From NCBI GenBank assembly GCA_030549495.1, contig JAUIRK010001013.1, forward strand, positions 1-64,000: a stretch of 64,000 nucleotides of DNA. The letters are read 5' to 3'. This document shows positions 37,432-49,989 of this stretch, piece by piece. How positions within the stretch are numbered: position 1 is the first letter of the stretch; every line of letters starts with the position of its first letter. Origin of the DNA: Nectonema munidae (taxonomy: Eukaryota > Nematomorpha > Nectonematoida > Nectonematidae). The notes beneath the pieces are model-generated. The model did not search any database. It was not told the origin of the DNA and saw nothing but the letters and a program-made list of their open reading frames with translations. A program made the position numbers and the translations under genes.

Positions 37432-38125
37432 TTGCCCAACCACTGTGAAAATACAAGGGCTAACCGTGCACGGCTAAAGAAGAAAAGCGGTCTCAGAGTA
37501 GGGAGCCTGAACGTCGGCGCTATGAAAGAGCGAGGAAGAGAAGTGGTGGAATTAATGAAGATGAGAAGATTAAGTTACATTGTTTTTTTCCTAACGCCAG
37601 TAGGAAAAAATTAAGGTGGGATAATACTCTCACACACCATGAAAGAAAATTTTATAAGTGTTATTAGAGAAGGAGTTAGGATGGTGATAATCAAGTTGAT
37701 GTATGGGAGAATTTCGTTACGTGATAAGGGCCAATGCTCAGCTGCCTGGAGTTATAGAAGAAAAGGAGGCTTTTTGGAGAAAGTTAGAAATGCTAATAGC
37801 AAGTATTCCAGCAGAAGAACGAATAATCTTGGGGCAGACCTTAATGGCCATATCTGTCAAAGGCATCGAAAGAATTCATCGATATGGGTGCATAAATAAA
37901 AATGGGGCAAGAGTGATAGAAGTCGCTACTGCAATGGATTTATTGATTGCAAGCACATTTTTCAGCAAAAGTAAAGAGCATATCATCACTTACAAGAGTG
38001 TTTCTGATCCAGCTCAGATAGATTTTCTTATATGGTCAAAGATAAGGGTAATTCCAGGTGACCATGTGGCACGGCAACATAGACGGGCGATTCTAAGACT
38101 TGTTGAATACTCCAAGATAAAGTAG
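37432..38125 (+). pseudogene. RTE-like LINE endonuclease domain
   Basis: The APE-type endonuclease starts with LRVGSLNVGAMKERGREVVE (about 37,495-37,553). After frame changes it continues with LGADLNGHI (about 37,830) and ARVIEVATAMDLLIASTFF, then ITYKSVSDPAQIDFLI and the C-terminal VIPGDHVARQHR (about 38,048-38,083). The D-x-N of GADLNGH and the final histidine are the expected catalytic positions. At least two frame changes separate the blocks, and the motif expected after the first block (VQETRW-like) is missing. Confidence 0.75.
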
Positions 38126-38539
38126 AATACCAGAGTGCAAGAAAAGAGGTAAAGAAAGGTAGCTGTAGGAAAAACTGAAGCGTGTGCGAATAAATATGAA
38201 GATCTGGAAACACCTCAAGGACAAAGAAAAGTATACTTGTTAGCTAAATGTAGAAATAAGTCAACGAAAGACATGCAACAGGTCAAAAAATAAAGATGCT
38301 GGAGGACAAACTTTGAAGAATGACAAAAATTCTCGAAAGATGAAAGCAATATTTTGCTGAAATAAGGAAATCACCGTGAGTACTTTAAAGATAAATAGAA
38401 GAAGAGGTTATACCACGAGAATGGAAATAGTGTAATTATACCAAATTTTCCAAGAGAAGAGCGAAGTGCAGGCTTGCCCAAAGTATGAGGAATAAAACTC
38501 CTATCTCATACGGTGAAAATCATACGGAGATATCGAAAG

Positions 38540-39620
38540 GCCAATTTGGATTTATGCCTCACAAGGGAACAACAAATACAATATTCATTCTAAGACAGAT
38601 GAAGGAAAGGTATAGAGAAAAGCAAAATAGTTACATGCCGGGTTTATAGACTTGGAAAAAGCATATTATCGGATACCGAGTCAAGAAGTATGGAGAAGTT
38701 TAAGAAAGAAGATGGTACTAGAGAAATATGTTAGGTTGATTATGGAGATCTATAGAAGTGTGAAGACGCGAGTGAAAACAGTGGCATGCAAAATAGAGAA
38801 GTTTGATGTTACAATAGGCCTACACTAGGGCTCGGGTCTTAGCGCCTTCCATTTCAACGTAGTGTTTGATGTATTGACAAAAGGAATAAGGAAAAAATTG
38901 CCGTGGGAGATTGCATACGCTGAAGATGTAGTTGTGGTCGGTGAAACAAGTCAAGAAGTAGAAGAATGGCTTAGGGTATTGGGAAGTTGAGGGCTAAGTA
39001 TAAGCAAAAATAAAACAGAATACTTAGTGATGAAGTACGAAGATTAGGATCAATACACAAACGAGAACATGAGGAGTATAAATCTAGAAGGACAGCCAAT
39101 AAAGAGAGTAAAGTACTTCAAATACCTTGGTTCAACTGTGATGGAGGATGGCAGCGAAGATATAGAAATAAACAGAAGAATTCAAGAACTGGCGGGATGT
39201 ATTGGGAGTCTTCTGCGACAGAAGAAAGCCTATGAAACTAAAAGGAAAAGTATAAAACACAATACTGAGCGATGCTCTGTTATATGGCCTAGAGACTGTA
39301 CCCATAAAGATATGCAATTAAAGGAAGTTAGAAGTGGCTGAAATGAAAATGTTAAGGTAGATGAGCGGAGTAACGAGAAAAGACAGAATAAAGAACGAGG
39401 TTATAAAAGGAACGGCAAAAGTGGTAAGTGTGAACAAGAAGATGCAGGAAGAACTCTTGAAATGGTTTGGCCATGTTCTCAGAAGAGGGCAGACATGTAT
39501 TGAAAGGAAGATGATGGCCCTACATTTGGATGGCAAATAGAGGAGATGAAGGCCCAAGTTGAGATGAAAGGACTGCATTATGGTCGACGGCAAAAAGGAA
39601 AATCTCGACCTCAATAATGG
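38540..39620 (+). pseudogene. RTE-like LINE reverse transcriptase, broken
   Basis: Blocks in order are GQFGFMPHKGTTNTIFILRQ (about 38,538-38,597), a D-x-E-K-A-Y-like scrap, AYAEDVVVVGETSQEVEEWL (about 38,908-38,970), then KYFKYLGSTVMEDGSEDIEI (39,114-39,173) and a WFGHVL segment near 39,462. The catalytic YADD box reads YAED here. Several stops lie between blocks. The 90-codon open frame at 39,069-39,341 is the longest surviving piece. Confidence 0.75.
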
Positions 39621-39699
39621 CTACAAAATAGCGATGGGCTAGTCCAGATGGAGGAGATTCATCTCAAACAGCAACCCCGTATTTGATTTTAGTTATCAT

Positions 39700-41540
39700 T
39701 TAAATCAGATGTCTCAAGCACATTATTTGTCGCGACTTTTTTCGAATTGTCTCTTTTGGGTTTTTCTTTATTTTCAACCAAAGAAACTTTTTATCTCCAT
39801 AATATATCTATTTTAATAGCATTTTTTTGTAAAAGTATCTTCATAACTTTACAATCTAAAAGTAAATCTGCTTTACATCGCAGGTAAAATATTAACTTTC
39901 AAATAAGATAACGAAAAAAGTGAGGACTTATCGAAATTGACGAAATGAAATCCTAGTGGTGACTTGATAATATAAAACAAAAATATCCTGATTGTATTGC
40001 TTCTTCTTACTTTTTTCACTCAATTTCTGTTTTTTGATACATAAATCAGACTATTACCTTTTTACTTTTATATTTGATTGTATGAATTTTTAAAACTTGT
40101 CAAAATTGAAAAAATTATAAAACAAAAAATTACATAGATGGCGTTAATTTTAATTTTCTGTAAGTCAAATTGATAAGCATCTATAAGTCAAACTTTTTTT
40201 GCTATAATGTTTCAAATAACTATTTTGAAATTTACATGGTATTAATTTTTCAATATTCGCTTTATTTTCGTTAAAACTTTTGAATGAAAATAGTGCATGG
40301 CCGCTGCCCACGTTCATTAATAATATTTACCTGTATATTTTGCTTATTGAACTCTTTTTTTATTATTTTATTGACATTGTCTGAAATAAAGAGTACCTTG
40401 ATTCTTAATGCAACACGGAATTTGTTATTTTTGAATAAGAAACGTATACATTCAATCGGTTCTTTTGTGTTTTCAGCAAAGTGCCGCGTCATCGTCCTTT
40501 CGATGAACGTATGAGGATAATCATTTCTTATGAATATTTCTTAACTCGTTGTTCTTATTGTTAGAAATTCTATCAGCTCTACTAAGTTCCATTTTGATAA
40601 GTAAAGCTTTTGTATTTATAGGGTGTCCAGAAGTGAAATTTACGCAAATATTTTTATCGGTATCCTTACGGTAAACCTGAGTTACAATATTATTATTATT
40701 ATCGATTGATAAAGAAATATCTAGAAAAGAGATGCCGTTATTTTCAGAAACTTCAAAGGTATAGTTGATATTTTTATCAAGATTATTCAAATATTGATGA
40801 AAATAAGTGATTCTGAAAAAAGTGATGCAGTCGTCAATGTATCTATAGCAGATTGGAAATTCTAGATTGGAGTAAATAGAAGTGTATTCAAAATAGTCAA
40901 TGAAAAGAATTGCAATGCTTGGAGACAATCTTCCACCCATTGAATGTCCTTTCTTTTGGAGAAAATTTAAAAAAAAAAAAAAGTGATATTAAAAAGAGCA
41001 ACTTCACGCATTGAGATCGATATCAACATTAAAACAGTGAATATCCTTCATAGGTTTCATATATTTATTACAAGTTATTTCTATTGAGTCTTGGATTGGA
41101 ATAGAGCCGTATAAATTAACTATGTCGAAGCTGACCATGTTATATTCGTTACAGTTCTTAGGACAATTCTAACAAAAGAAAAAAGCTGTCTCAAAAATGA
41201 TTTAAGAACCAAGATATTTTTCGGTGGAACAGCCTAAAGCATTACAAATAGATCTAAATTGCATATTTGAAGTGTTTTTGTGCGTTTTTGGTAGGAGATA
41301 CAAAAAACTGGGCGGAGAATGTCTTGTAATTAAAACGTGTCCCTTTACATTCTTATTCAACATTATTGAGAAAAATATTGCTCAAACGGTGATTATATGT
41401 TTCAGAGTTAAGCATTACAAGTTCTTTTGTTTTATCGGATTTTACGATAACTAATGATTTATTAGACTTCAACTTATTCAATTCGTACCTTTCATTGAAA
41501 TTATTCTCAACTTTAACTCTACCAATTTTGTTAATCACTT
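39700..41540 (-). mobile_element. Penelope-like retroelement fossil, minus-strand copy
   Basis: Minus-strand frames show reverse-transcriptase blocks of the Penelope type: LKSNKSLVIVKSDKTKELVM (N-terminal, 41,353-41,538) and, further on, MGGRLSPSIAI, YRYIDDCITFF and NNGISFLDISLS (40,521-40,940), with a C-terminal part at 40,271-40,492. A remnant of the GIY-YIG endonuclease region follows near 39,920-39,975; it is recognisable because it is the inverse of the plus-strand copy at 41,727-41,780. The element is broken, in several pieces. Penelope-like elements encode a reverse transcriptase plus GIY-YIG nuclease and are known for complex, partly inverted copies. Confidence 0.7.
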
Positions 41541-41599
41541 ATACATTTAAAAATGGTTTCAATATCAATTGATGGTGTATACTGATTGTAATGGTTTAT

Positions 41600-42230
41600 T
41601 GATGTATTCGGTGTGATTGTATTATTATTAAATGTACTTTGTGTAATAATTGCTACATTGGAGAAACATGCAGACCCATCATTTTTCGTATGAGAGAGCA
41701 CATATCTGATATTGCGAAGAAAAATATCAAGTCACCACTAGGATTTCATTTCGTCAATTTCCACAAGTCCTCACTTTTTTCATCTGATTTGAAAGTTAAT
41801 ATTTTATGTAAATGCCATACCGATACTGAAAGAATTATCAAAGAAGAGATGTACATTAAAGATAGAAAACCTATTCGTAATACCCAATTTAGTAATACAC
41901 ATTTAATGTGAATCCCTATAGTAAGCAACATCACATCCTACAAATTTTCTCCCACACTAAATTTATTCCACAATTACATATTCTCATCTGTCATCATTTT
42001 TTACCATTTACTTACATCCCTTATTTCAATGCTCATTTTTCTAACATACTTATGCACAAACACCCCCTTCCCCATTTCACGATTATAAGCACCACACAAA
42101 CTCACCTTCGTTATTATATCTTCTAACTTTCTTTCAAAACGCTTAAAAATATTATTTGCATTATGGTCAATAACAACCAATTGACTTGATGAGTGACCAA
42201 CACCTTCAACCTGATGATTATAATTATTTT
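41600..42230 (+). mobile_element. Penelope-like fossil, plus-strand GIY-YIG end and 3' UTR
   Basis: The plus-strand frame 41,639-41,911 reads CNNCYIGETCRPIIFRMREH, then LGFHFVNFHKSSLFSSDLKV and EEMYIKDRKPIRNTQF. This is a GIY-YIG endonuclease domain of the sort at the C-terminus of Penelope-like proteins. A non-coding tail rich in AACACC and TCAACCTGATGAT-like sequence follows to about 42,230. Together with the minus-strand copy it forms a head-to-head pair. It is a partial copy: only the nuclease end is present. Confidence 0.7.
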
Positions 42231-43795
42231 TTTTGTTTATTAAAATATGGATGTAAATTATCCCAAACATATTCTACATAAAAGGTTATGAAAAATATAG
42301 GTGGGCGATACGTTACAATCATTGATTTCGATGGTGATCTTGGCTTAAACCAATATTGTGCTGAACTTGGAATTTTAGACATAATACTGTTCATATTGTA
42401 TTTAATAGCTATCATTTTTTGAGTAGTTTTCATAATTTTTGATGCTCCTCAATGTACAACAACCTGAGATAGCAACTCTCTTTTTCATTGTCTTGACAAA
42501 GGAAAACAATTACTGTATATCTCTTCTAAATCTTTCTTGAATCAAAAGAAGAGTCTTTTTTCATACGTTTTAGGTTGTAAGTAATGCTTTATTTGCGAAT
42601 ATATTTCGAGAAATTGAAACTCTTTCTTTTTGTTGACTCCGGCAATTTAGTTAAAACACGAACTTTTTTCCTATGTACGTAGTGTTGAATCTTTTAAGTT
42701 GTAGTAGCGCCCAATTAGAAAAAGTTTCAATTTTTCAAAATATATTTTTGGAAATGAAGTTCTTGATGATAACAAAATCTCTAAAAACACTAATTTCGAA
42801 TTCTCTAACATCGGTGAAAGCCAAGAATAACTTAAAGTCATTGGTATATGCTCTCTGCTGGTTCAACTGATCTGATATCGTTGCGAAATTAAAAAATATG
42901 CATAAAATATTGAATAAATTTTTCTTGTTTTTTGAAGTTTTTTGATCATTTATTTATGCATCATTTATCTTATTATTTAGAAGGTATCAGATCATACGTA
43001 TGCAGTTTGCTAGAAGGCAGTGATGTGATTAAAATGAGAAACAAGGTCATTTGACTTGATAAAATCCCTGCTAGGATAGGAATTGAGAGTGCAAGCATAA
43101 TGGAGGTGTGCTCACTTGGACAAGAATTATTTTGTAATATAATTTAAATCTAAATATATTAATAAAATTTAATGATAAATAATATCATGTAAAAGATGAA
43201 AATACGGTTAAGAAACAGTTGAGCTCAAATGACTTTATGGTATACTTTGAGTCTTATTGAATTAAACAACATACAAAATTGGTAGGAGCATTACACGTTC
43301 TACTAATATTTTTTGATAAAAACGAAGCATAAATCAAAAAAGGTGGAGAACCACTGGTGAGAATAAGTTATCTGCCCATGATATAAGAAAAATAATGAAA
43401 CTTGTATGTTAATTTTAGGAGTTTATTTTGTTCAAAATTGATGCATAAAAAGATTAGATTTAATATTTATATATCATTTGAGAGAAAGTTGACATTATTC
43501 ATTTGAAGAGTGATTTATGCTGACAATTTGATTCTGAACTTTTAATTGAAAGATTTTCAACTGGATAGTATTCTTTAAAAGAAGGCACAATGTATGGATA
43601 AGGCAGAGAAAAACTAAATAAAATATATTTGGATATATTAGAAAGGAATTTTCAATGTAAAAAATATTACATATATAAAAAGAAAGATTACAATTTAAAG
43701 TTGCTCTTTAAAGTCAGATATATTTCCTCACAACATTATTATTAACATCGTAATCAAATGAAAGATTTATCTACAAATACACGATGTTTTAAATA
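42231..43795. other. Intergenic; exon-like minus-strand frames at 42.2-42.96 kb
   Basis: A minus-strand frame at 42,433-42,224 (beginning MKTTQKMIAIKY, containing SAQYWFKPRSPSKSMIV) and a longer minus-strand open stretch at about 42,960-42,727 (QRAYTNDFKLFLAFTDVREF, then stop) have protein-like composition but no domain or clear splice sites. The remainder to 43.8 kb is AT-rich. A GGTGGAGAACCACTGG at about 43,342 resembles a hAT right end without a partner. Confidence 0.25.
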
Positions 43796-43804
43796 AGTCA
43801 TAAC

Positions 43805-44475
43805 GAGCATGGTGATCTCAACATGTACTAATGATTTTGTTTGGGACATTAATGATTATAAGGGATACTGATGATCTTGAGGTGACCTTGAATCCAAGTA
43901 TCTATGCTCTTTACGGGGATTTATTGATTATTAAAGTTCCAATGATCTTACATTTAAGCGGATTTATTGATTATTAAAGTTCCAATGATCTTACATCTAA
44001 GCGGATTTATTGATTATTATTATTATAGGGGTACCAATGATTTCTACATGTACTAATGATCTTTGTGGGGGACATCAATAATTATAATGGGTATGAATGT
44101 TCTTTGAGGGGACCTTGAATCCAAGTACCTATGATTTTTATGGGGATTTATTGATTATTATTATTTCTGGTCCAATGATCTTTGCGGTGAAATCCATGAT
44201 TATTATTAGAGATGCCAATGATCTTTACAGGGGGTATGAATGATCTTTACGAGGGTGGGAGGTACGAATAATCTTTATGGGTACTAATTATCTTTACTGG
44301 TGGTACCAATGACCTTTATAGGGGTCCAATGATCTCTCCGGGTACTAATGATTTTTACCAGGGGTACCAATGATCTTTACATGGTTAACAATGATTTTAA
44401 CGGGGTACCAATTATCTTTACGGGTTCTTTAATTGGACCTAGAAACCCGGTACCAATCATCTTTGAGGGCACTTT
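43805..44475. repeat. Second locus of the GGTACCAATGATCTTTA minisatellite
   Basis: A run of diverged units with cores (G)GGTACCAATGATCTTTAC, GTACTAATGAT and TCCAATGATCT, plus two copies of GCGGATTTATTGATTATTAA. Near 44,425 the piece CTTTAATTGGACCTAGAAACCCGGTACCAATC matches the repeat at 6.75-7.07 kb (for example CTTTAACTGGACCTAGATTA at about 6,865). It is the same family, here without the flanking inverted repeats. Confidence 0.7.
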
Positions 44476-47400
44476 GAATCCTAGTTTATAATAGTTGTTC
44501 ATTTCTAATGAACTATTTCTAGCTCTCTGACTTCAGGACAACCTCACTTTTTACTCACCACCTTCATACTTACACTTATACACTAGGCAAATGAGAAGGA
44601 ACATCTATTTTATGCTGCCTCAATTTCTCTGTAAACGAGCGAGTCATTTAAAAGTGTTATGTGATCTTTTTATTTTAACAAATGCATACATGCTAACTAT
44701 CCCTATTTTCGACATATTATACCGATTTTGACACTTCAACCCTATTTTGGGATAAAAATTCTGCTCAAAATGCGATTTAAAATAAATGTAAAAGTAACGT
44801 TTTTTCTATAAAAAAATTTTTTAATATTTTAAAAAATCCATTCCAAACTCAAAGGCTACGGTAAAAGAAATTTGAGATAGTAAAAAAGATCCAGATAGAA
44901 CGCAAAACAAGAATAAACATCACATTAGAGATTATCACAAATTCTTATAAATTTGAACCTGGACAATGCATGTTGAAGACTACTGCAAAATAGGCACATT
45001 TGATCATATTAAATAAATTTTTGAATAAGTCTAAAGCTATTTTTAATTTTTTATGATAAAAAAAGATATACAATTTATTATAATATGCCAATTTATACTT
45101 TTGTAATTTTTTAAATATCTTAATAAGCTTTGTTAACAATAACAAGCCACAACCTTAAGTATTATAAAACTTAATAAAATAGTTATATTTTAAAAAAGCG
45201 AAAAATCCCCTATGAAGACTCTAAAATGTCTTTGTTTTGTAACCATATTAATTAATGTTTTTTCTGTTTTTATATTTTGTGAGTTGATTTCAAGACACCA
45301 AGATGCATCATGAAGGAAAATTCATTCCGTTGCACATGTTCGAACAATTACTCTTCTCTTCTGAAAAGTGCTATTTTCATTGTTTTCCTGTAAAATCGGA
45401 GATCACGACAAATCCTTGCTCCCACACATCTGTTGCAAAACATGTATTAATTTAATAATGGAAATAAATCAGTCTTAAACTTTGTTGTCACGATGCTCTG
45501 GAGAGCTTAAAAAGCCATGAATATGATTGTTATTTTTGTCTAGTAAATATAACCGGTTTGAATGCCTCTATAAAAAAAGATGAAATATCCCAACCTTCTA
45601 TCCGCTATGAGACTAGTTTCCCATTCAGTTGATCTTCGTTTCCCTACCCCATCCAATAAAAATCTTCTTTAATCAGATCAAGAAAAATGCCCTAAAAAGG
45701 TGTTTCAAACAATTCAATTTGTTCTCAAGACAATATCTCTGTTTATTGAAAATGAGGTGGCAAAAAGCCACAATGGGTGACGCTGGAAGATATTAATGAC
45801 CTTGTCAGTGAGTTCTATCTATCTAGGCAGCGGTCTCATCTCCTTCAGCCCTAAGTAAAGGAACCATGTCAGGGTAGACGTAAGGATAACCAGTTGCAGG
45901 ACGTAGAACAAAATTGTATTTTGTTTGTGCGGTTATGTGGCCTTTGGGTATTTAGATGTTTTCCGCCTGTACAATGTAGTCACTAAGAAGTTTGTAAGTT
46001 AGTGTACGTTGTATGTGGATTTGAATAATTCAGAGTTGCAATTTTATTTTCGATGTATGTTTGGATTGAAAGCCATTTGACTTTGTTGTACTTAGTGAAA
46101 TTCTGAGTGTGTTTATGTTTTGGTTGACTGATATAAATAGTGGTGAGAATGGGAAGGAGGTCTGCTGATAATGATGTCATTGTGTGCCATGATGTCTTGG
46201 TGATGAGTTAGAAAGAAGGTGATATCGCGAGATTTGAAAGTATAAGAAATATTTTAATCAAACTGTCATGGTATTCTTGGTAACACCTGGTTGCATATTA
46301 CCAGAAATATATTGAGAAGTTTTTACACCTCTATGAGGATATTGAATCTGAATTTCACTAAAAGTTCACTTTCCCCCTCTTATTTCAACTCGTAACTTCG
46401 GGCAATGAGTGATGAGCATAGAAAAAGGTTCCACAATCACATTTTTCAGAAGGAGAGCAACTACTAAGGTAATTAGTACCAAACTTGATGGGCGACTTCT
46501 AATCGATGCTCTTGCGTGATCGTCCAAAAAATCTCACTCTTTTAATGTCTTGTATCTATGTTCTTTTAAACTGTTCAAAAATTTTAAGGCATTTAACTTA
46601 ATTTGACCGATTGGGATATATAAAGGTAAACATTTTTTAATTGCTAAGGTTAGAAGAGTAGTTTCCAGAGAGTGCTTTTGAGGTTTCCTTTTTATTACAA
46701 GTGTCAAAAATGCAGCATCTTGATTCATTTTGATCTTAGGGCACACATAGACGAAAAAATCGGGCGTGGGCCAATGACCTAAGACCTATTTCAAACGATG
46801 TAAATATGTTTTATAGGTTATAGCTCTAAAAAAGAATGCTTTTTTGAGTTCCATGATTAGTCGACTGGATGTGAATGGCGATAACTAAATAGCATTTTTT
46901 AGTTATCAGGATTTGCATGATTTAATACCTATCAGTTTTAAAGATAAATGCAATCGCACGAAAAGTAAGTGAATATTGTTTTGGGATGAAAAAGTGTGTA
47001 TTAATTCAAAATATTACTTATCATGACCTGACACTGCCTGTTAGAAAAGTTTTACCTCCTTTTCTTTTCTACTTTCTCATCCGCAAATATAATACAGGAA
47101 GTTTTAAATCAAGACATCATTATTTTCTTTGATAGATTACCATGTAATTAATTTTTTATAAAAAATATTTTATTTGCAAATGAGCATAGAAAATACTTTA
47201 GAGTACTGTTTACGATACATTATGTATATTGATTTGTTAACGCATATTTATGAAGTATACAGATGAGAAGCATTAAGTCGGATTTGATGCATAAGTATTG
47301 AAACTCCAGATTTACTATGGTTTGAATAAGTAGCAGGTGCAAGTGGATCCACACAATATCCATACATGTTTACTCTCTTTGAAGGTGAAACATGGAATGC

Positions 47401-47530
47401 GCTTACGCCGAGTACAACTTTGAAGTTAAAGTTTTAATTTATCTTTTTGATTTTACACTGACCGAGTAAAGTATGTTGTAGCAATATTGGCTGACAAATA
47501 TAAGTTATTGGCTAGATCAAAACAAAAATA
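44476..47530. other. Intergenic, weak exon-like patch only
   Basis: No supported gene. A minus-strand open stretch at 45,951-45,823 has unusually even codon use (ITAQTKYNFVLRPATGYPYV, then YPDMVPLLRAEGDETAA and a stop) and could be a terminal coding exon, but its acceptor is poor and no partner exon was found. A 70-codon minus-strand frame at 46,746-46,534 is not recognised. Confidence 0.25.
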
Positions 47531-48175
47531 TTACAAAGAATATGGCTTTGTTTGTGTGCAGCTGTTTTGATTTGGAATAGGATATAAATCATTAATGGTG
47601 TCATAAACATGCTGATTTTCAACATAGGATGAAGTATAAGCATTGTTAAAGATTGGATAGAAAAAAAGGGGAGAAATAAAAGGCGAAAAAGCAGAAGATT
47701 CCTCTTGTCTGAATCCTTCTTTGTTTTCAAAGCTTGATTGGCATCTTTTAATACTGGAACTGCTAGAACTGTCCTAATTTATACAATAAACATAAATATC
47801 ATATCTTACTTTATTTTAAAGAAAACTTACATTACAAAAATTTTCTGAATAACACTTATATCTCCAATTTGGTTGACTTTTACAATAACTTAGACACTTT
47901 CTGCAACATAAATTCTGTTGTGGTAGAGAAAGAAAATCTTCTTCTACCTTTAATCTCTTCTCGCTAATTTCCATTTCTCTCTTTTTCTTCATGAAATTAC
48001 TTTTATCTTCAAAAAAAGTTTCCATGTCGGAATATAATTGTGCTTTTTCTCGCTTAAACGCGGATTTTTTTTCTGAAGAATTAAGTTTGCTACCAGTGCT
48101 GCAAATATCTTCGCAAGCTTTAAGCAGACAAGTAATAGGACTTTTATTATTTGATCGTGGTGCGGAAAAATTGGC
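47531..48175 (-). CDS. 3' part of an unrecognised Cys-rich gene (two exons)
   Basis: Minus strand. An acceptor with a strong pyrimidine tract (TTTTTTTTAACTTTTAG) opens exon A at 48,175. It runs in phase 0 for 115 codons to 47,831 and is followed by a consensus GTAAGT donor. A 57-bp intron ends in AAATTAG, and exon B (47,773-47,531) continues in the same phase for 80 codons to TAA. Exon A has CLLKACEDIC, a charged, probably helical segment (MKKKREMEISEKRLKVEEDF) and the cluster CCRKCLSYCKSQPNWRYKCY. Exon B starts with DSSSSSSIKRCQSS and ends with a Tyr/Asn/Pro-rich tail finishing QTKPYSL. The Cys cluster could bind zinc or form disulfides. No family was recognised. The 5' exons lie upstream beyond 48.2 kb and were not found. 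Confidence 0.6.
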
Positions 48176-49985
48176 CTAAAAGTTAAAAAAAACCGGATTT
48201 ATGACCGAATATAATTGAACTTTCGGTTTAAAAATAATGAAACAAAAAAACCATATTCATAATTTTTAGAGCTGTAATAAAAAATCATATAACTCAAAAT
48301 ATTTTCAGCCTTCAAATTCTTATAATTTTGAAAACATTATTTTGCAATGACAAATTATTATTAAGATATAAAAAAGCTGAGTAAGCTTTTCAGAATAAAT
48401 ATCTCCTTTGAAAAGAAATGCTCTAATTAAGTGAATAATTTGGGACTTATAAAGTGTTCTTATCAAAACATTAATTTTGAAAGAATAATTTGAACGACCT
48501 CAATAATCACCTGGTAAAAGGTTAATAAATCGAAAGTCAAAGTCTTTCATAAGATATTGATATATAGGTAGGCATGTTTGATGCATTATTGAGCTTGTTT
48601 AGAAATATGCCAATAAATATTAGTTACTAAGGCAAAATTCTACGGAAAACAAAATCACCCTCAGAAAAAACTTCCCGAGGACAAAAGACTCACTCGACAA
48701 AATCCCAAAGAACAAATTTAAGGTTTTCCTCGCATCATAATGTAAGGAAAAAGTAACAGTAGTAAATTGATTGTTAAAAAATCTTGTTAAAATAGTAATC
48801 CAGTTGTTTCTTGTTACTGCATGTATAATTCAAACTGAATATTATTGATGCAGTGTTAGAAATATCTAGTTAATTCACTATTTCTCCCGTCTTAACTCTT
48901 TACTTAAACCCGTATCCCCCATACCACTTAATCTCCCGTAGAATGTATAATGAAAATAGGAGTTTTGTCATTCGTTCCTTTTTTACTTACATAGTAAATT
49001 TAACTAAATCTTGTTATAAGCGCTACCTTTAGAAAGCACTCTACTTCCGCCCGCATCGCCGTATTCTTTTAAATGCGTGATTGGCACCATTCTTCACGAG
49101 TCCGCCAATAACGAAGTAGCAGTTATTGAAGGACAGTTGCGATAAATTTATGATCTCGTATCATTTATTTCATCAATATCAGCGTTGACTGATCTGGTAG
49201 AATCTTGAAGCGGACTTTTCAGACGTTCATTTTGAGAATCTGTTTCTAGTCAATTTTGTTAATTTCTCGCAACAATATGTACTACGAGATCAATTTTCTA
49301 ACATGTTACTCTAAATTCGAATACTTTTCACACAAATTAATTTAATAAAAAAACAAGTCATTTTGATCATCTCTTTTCAAATCCATTCAAAGTTAAAGAA
49401 TTATTAGCTCCCTTTGATTACTATCCAGAATCCCTTTTTGTCTTGCTAATTTATTGTTCGCTTAGCTGGTAAATGCCTTAAACATATAGATATTACGTTC
49501 CACATGTATATGAATTAAATAGACAAATTTAGATAAAGAGAAAATGGTTTATTCCAAGAATTCTCAACTTTTTTTTGATAGAACCCAATGCTTATAAATC
49601 CATTTATATGAAGCCATAGTAATCTGTAAGTAGATAATTTTGTTATTTATTGCTATACTTTAATTCATAAGGGCATACAATAATCTTACTTTAGTACTAA
49701 AATGAGAAAAGTTAAATGCTCAAGTTGAAAATTTGCAAACGTAAAAAATATGTCTCGATACAAATCATTTTTATAGTGATGTCTTATGTCTCAAACAGAC
49801 GCATTTGTATTCAGAAAAAAGTAAAACCTAACTTATACTTAACATTTTATATAAAAATTCCCCTTTTCAAAGAAAACATAGATATAATTATTATGCTACT
49901 TTACTCTGAAAATACTGTCTTTAAGTCATTTTGAAACTTATTTTTGTTTTTAGTATTCGTTAAAATGACAATTTAATTCATACAA
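48176..49985. other. Probable large intron or intergenic sequence
   Basis: No further exon of the gene at 47.5-48.2 kb could be placed. A less AT-rich patch at about 49,020-49,210 (containing CCGCCCGCATCGCC) reads as protein-like in more than one minus-strand frame, but stops and missing splice sites prevent a call. Confidence 0.3.
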
Positions 49986-49989
49986 AAAG

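Larger units (their letters stand above)
36795..39690 (+). mobile_element. RTE-like LINE, degenerate, interrupted by a hAT element
   Basis: The 5' leader TGCCGATCCCAAGCCTCGAT followed by AAATGGGGAGAGTTGGCGTC and AGGAAGGGCATCCGGCC is the hallmark leader of an RTE-type LINE family common in animals. After the hAT insertion the endonuclease and reverse-transcriptase regions follow in order (about 37,430-38,130 and 38,540-39,620). Stops and frame changes are numerous, so the copy is long dead. It sits directly after the tail of another LINE. The end near 39,690 is uncertain. Confidence 0.8.

Noticed and set aside
42673-42870. Plus-strand 65-codon ORF
   Set aside because: The opposite strand has a longer open stretch with better composition; neither strand has splice or domain support.
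43330-43360. hAT right terminus GGTGGAGAACCACTGG
   Set aside because: No left end and no 8-bp duplication; too short to call alone.
49020-49210. GC-richer patch as a coding exon
   Set aside because: Two minus-strand frames look partly protein-like, but stops interrupt both and the nearby GTAAGT is preceded by stop codons in every phase tried.
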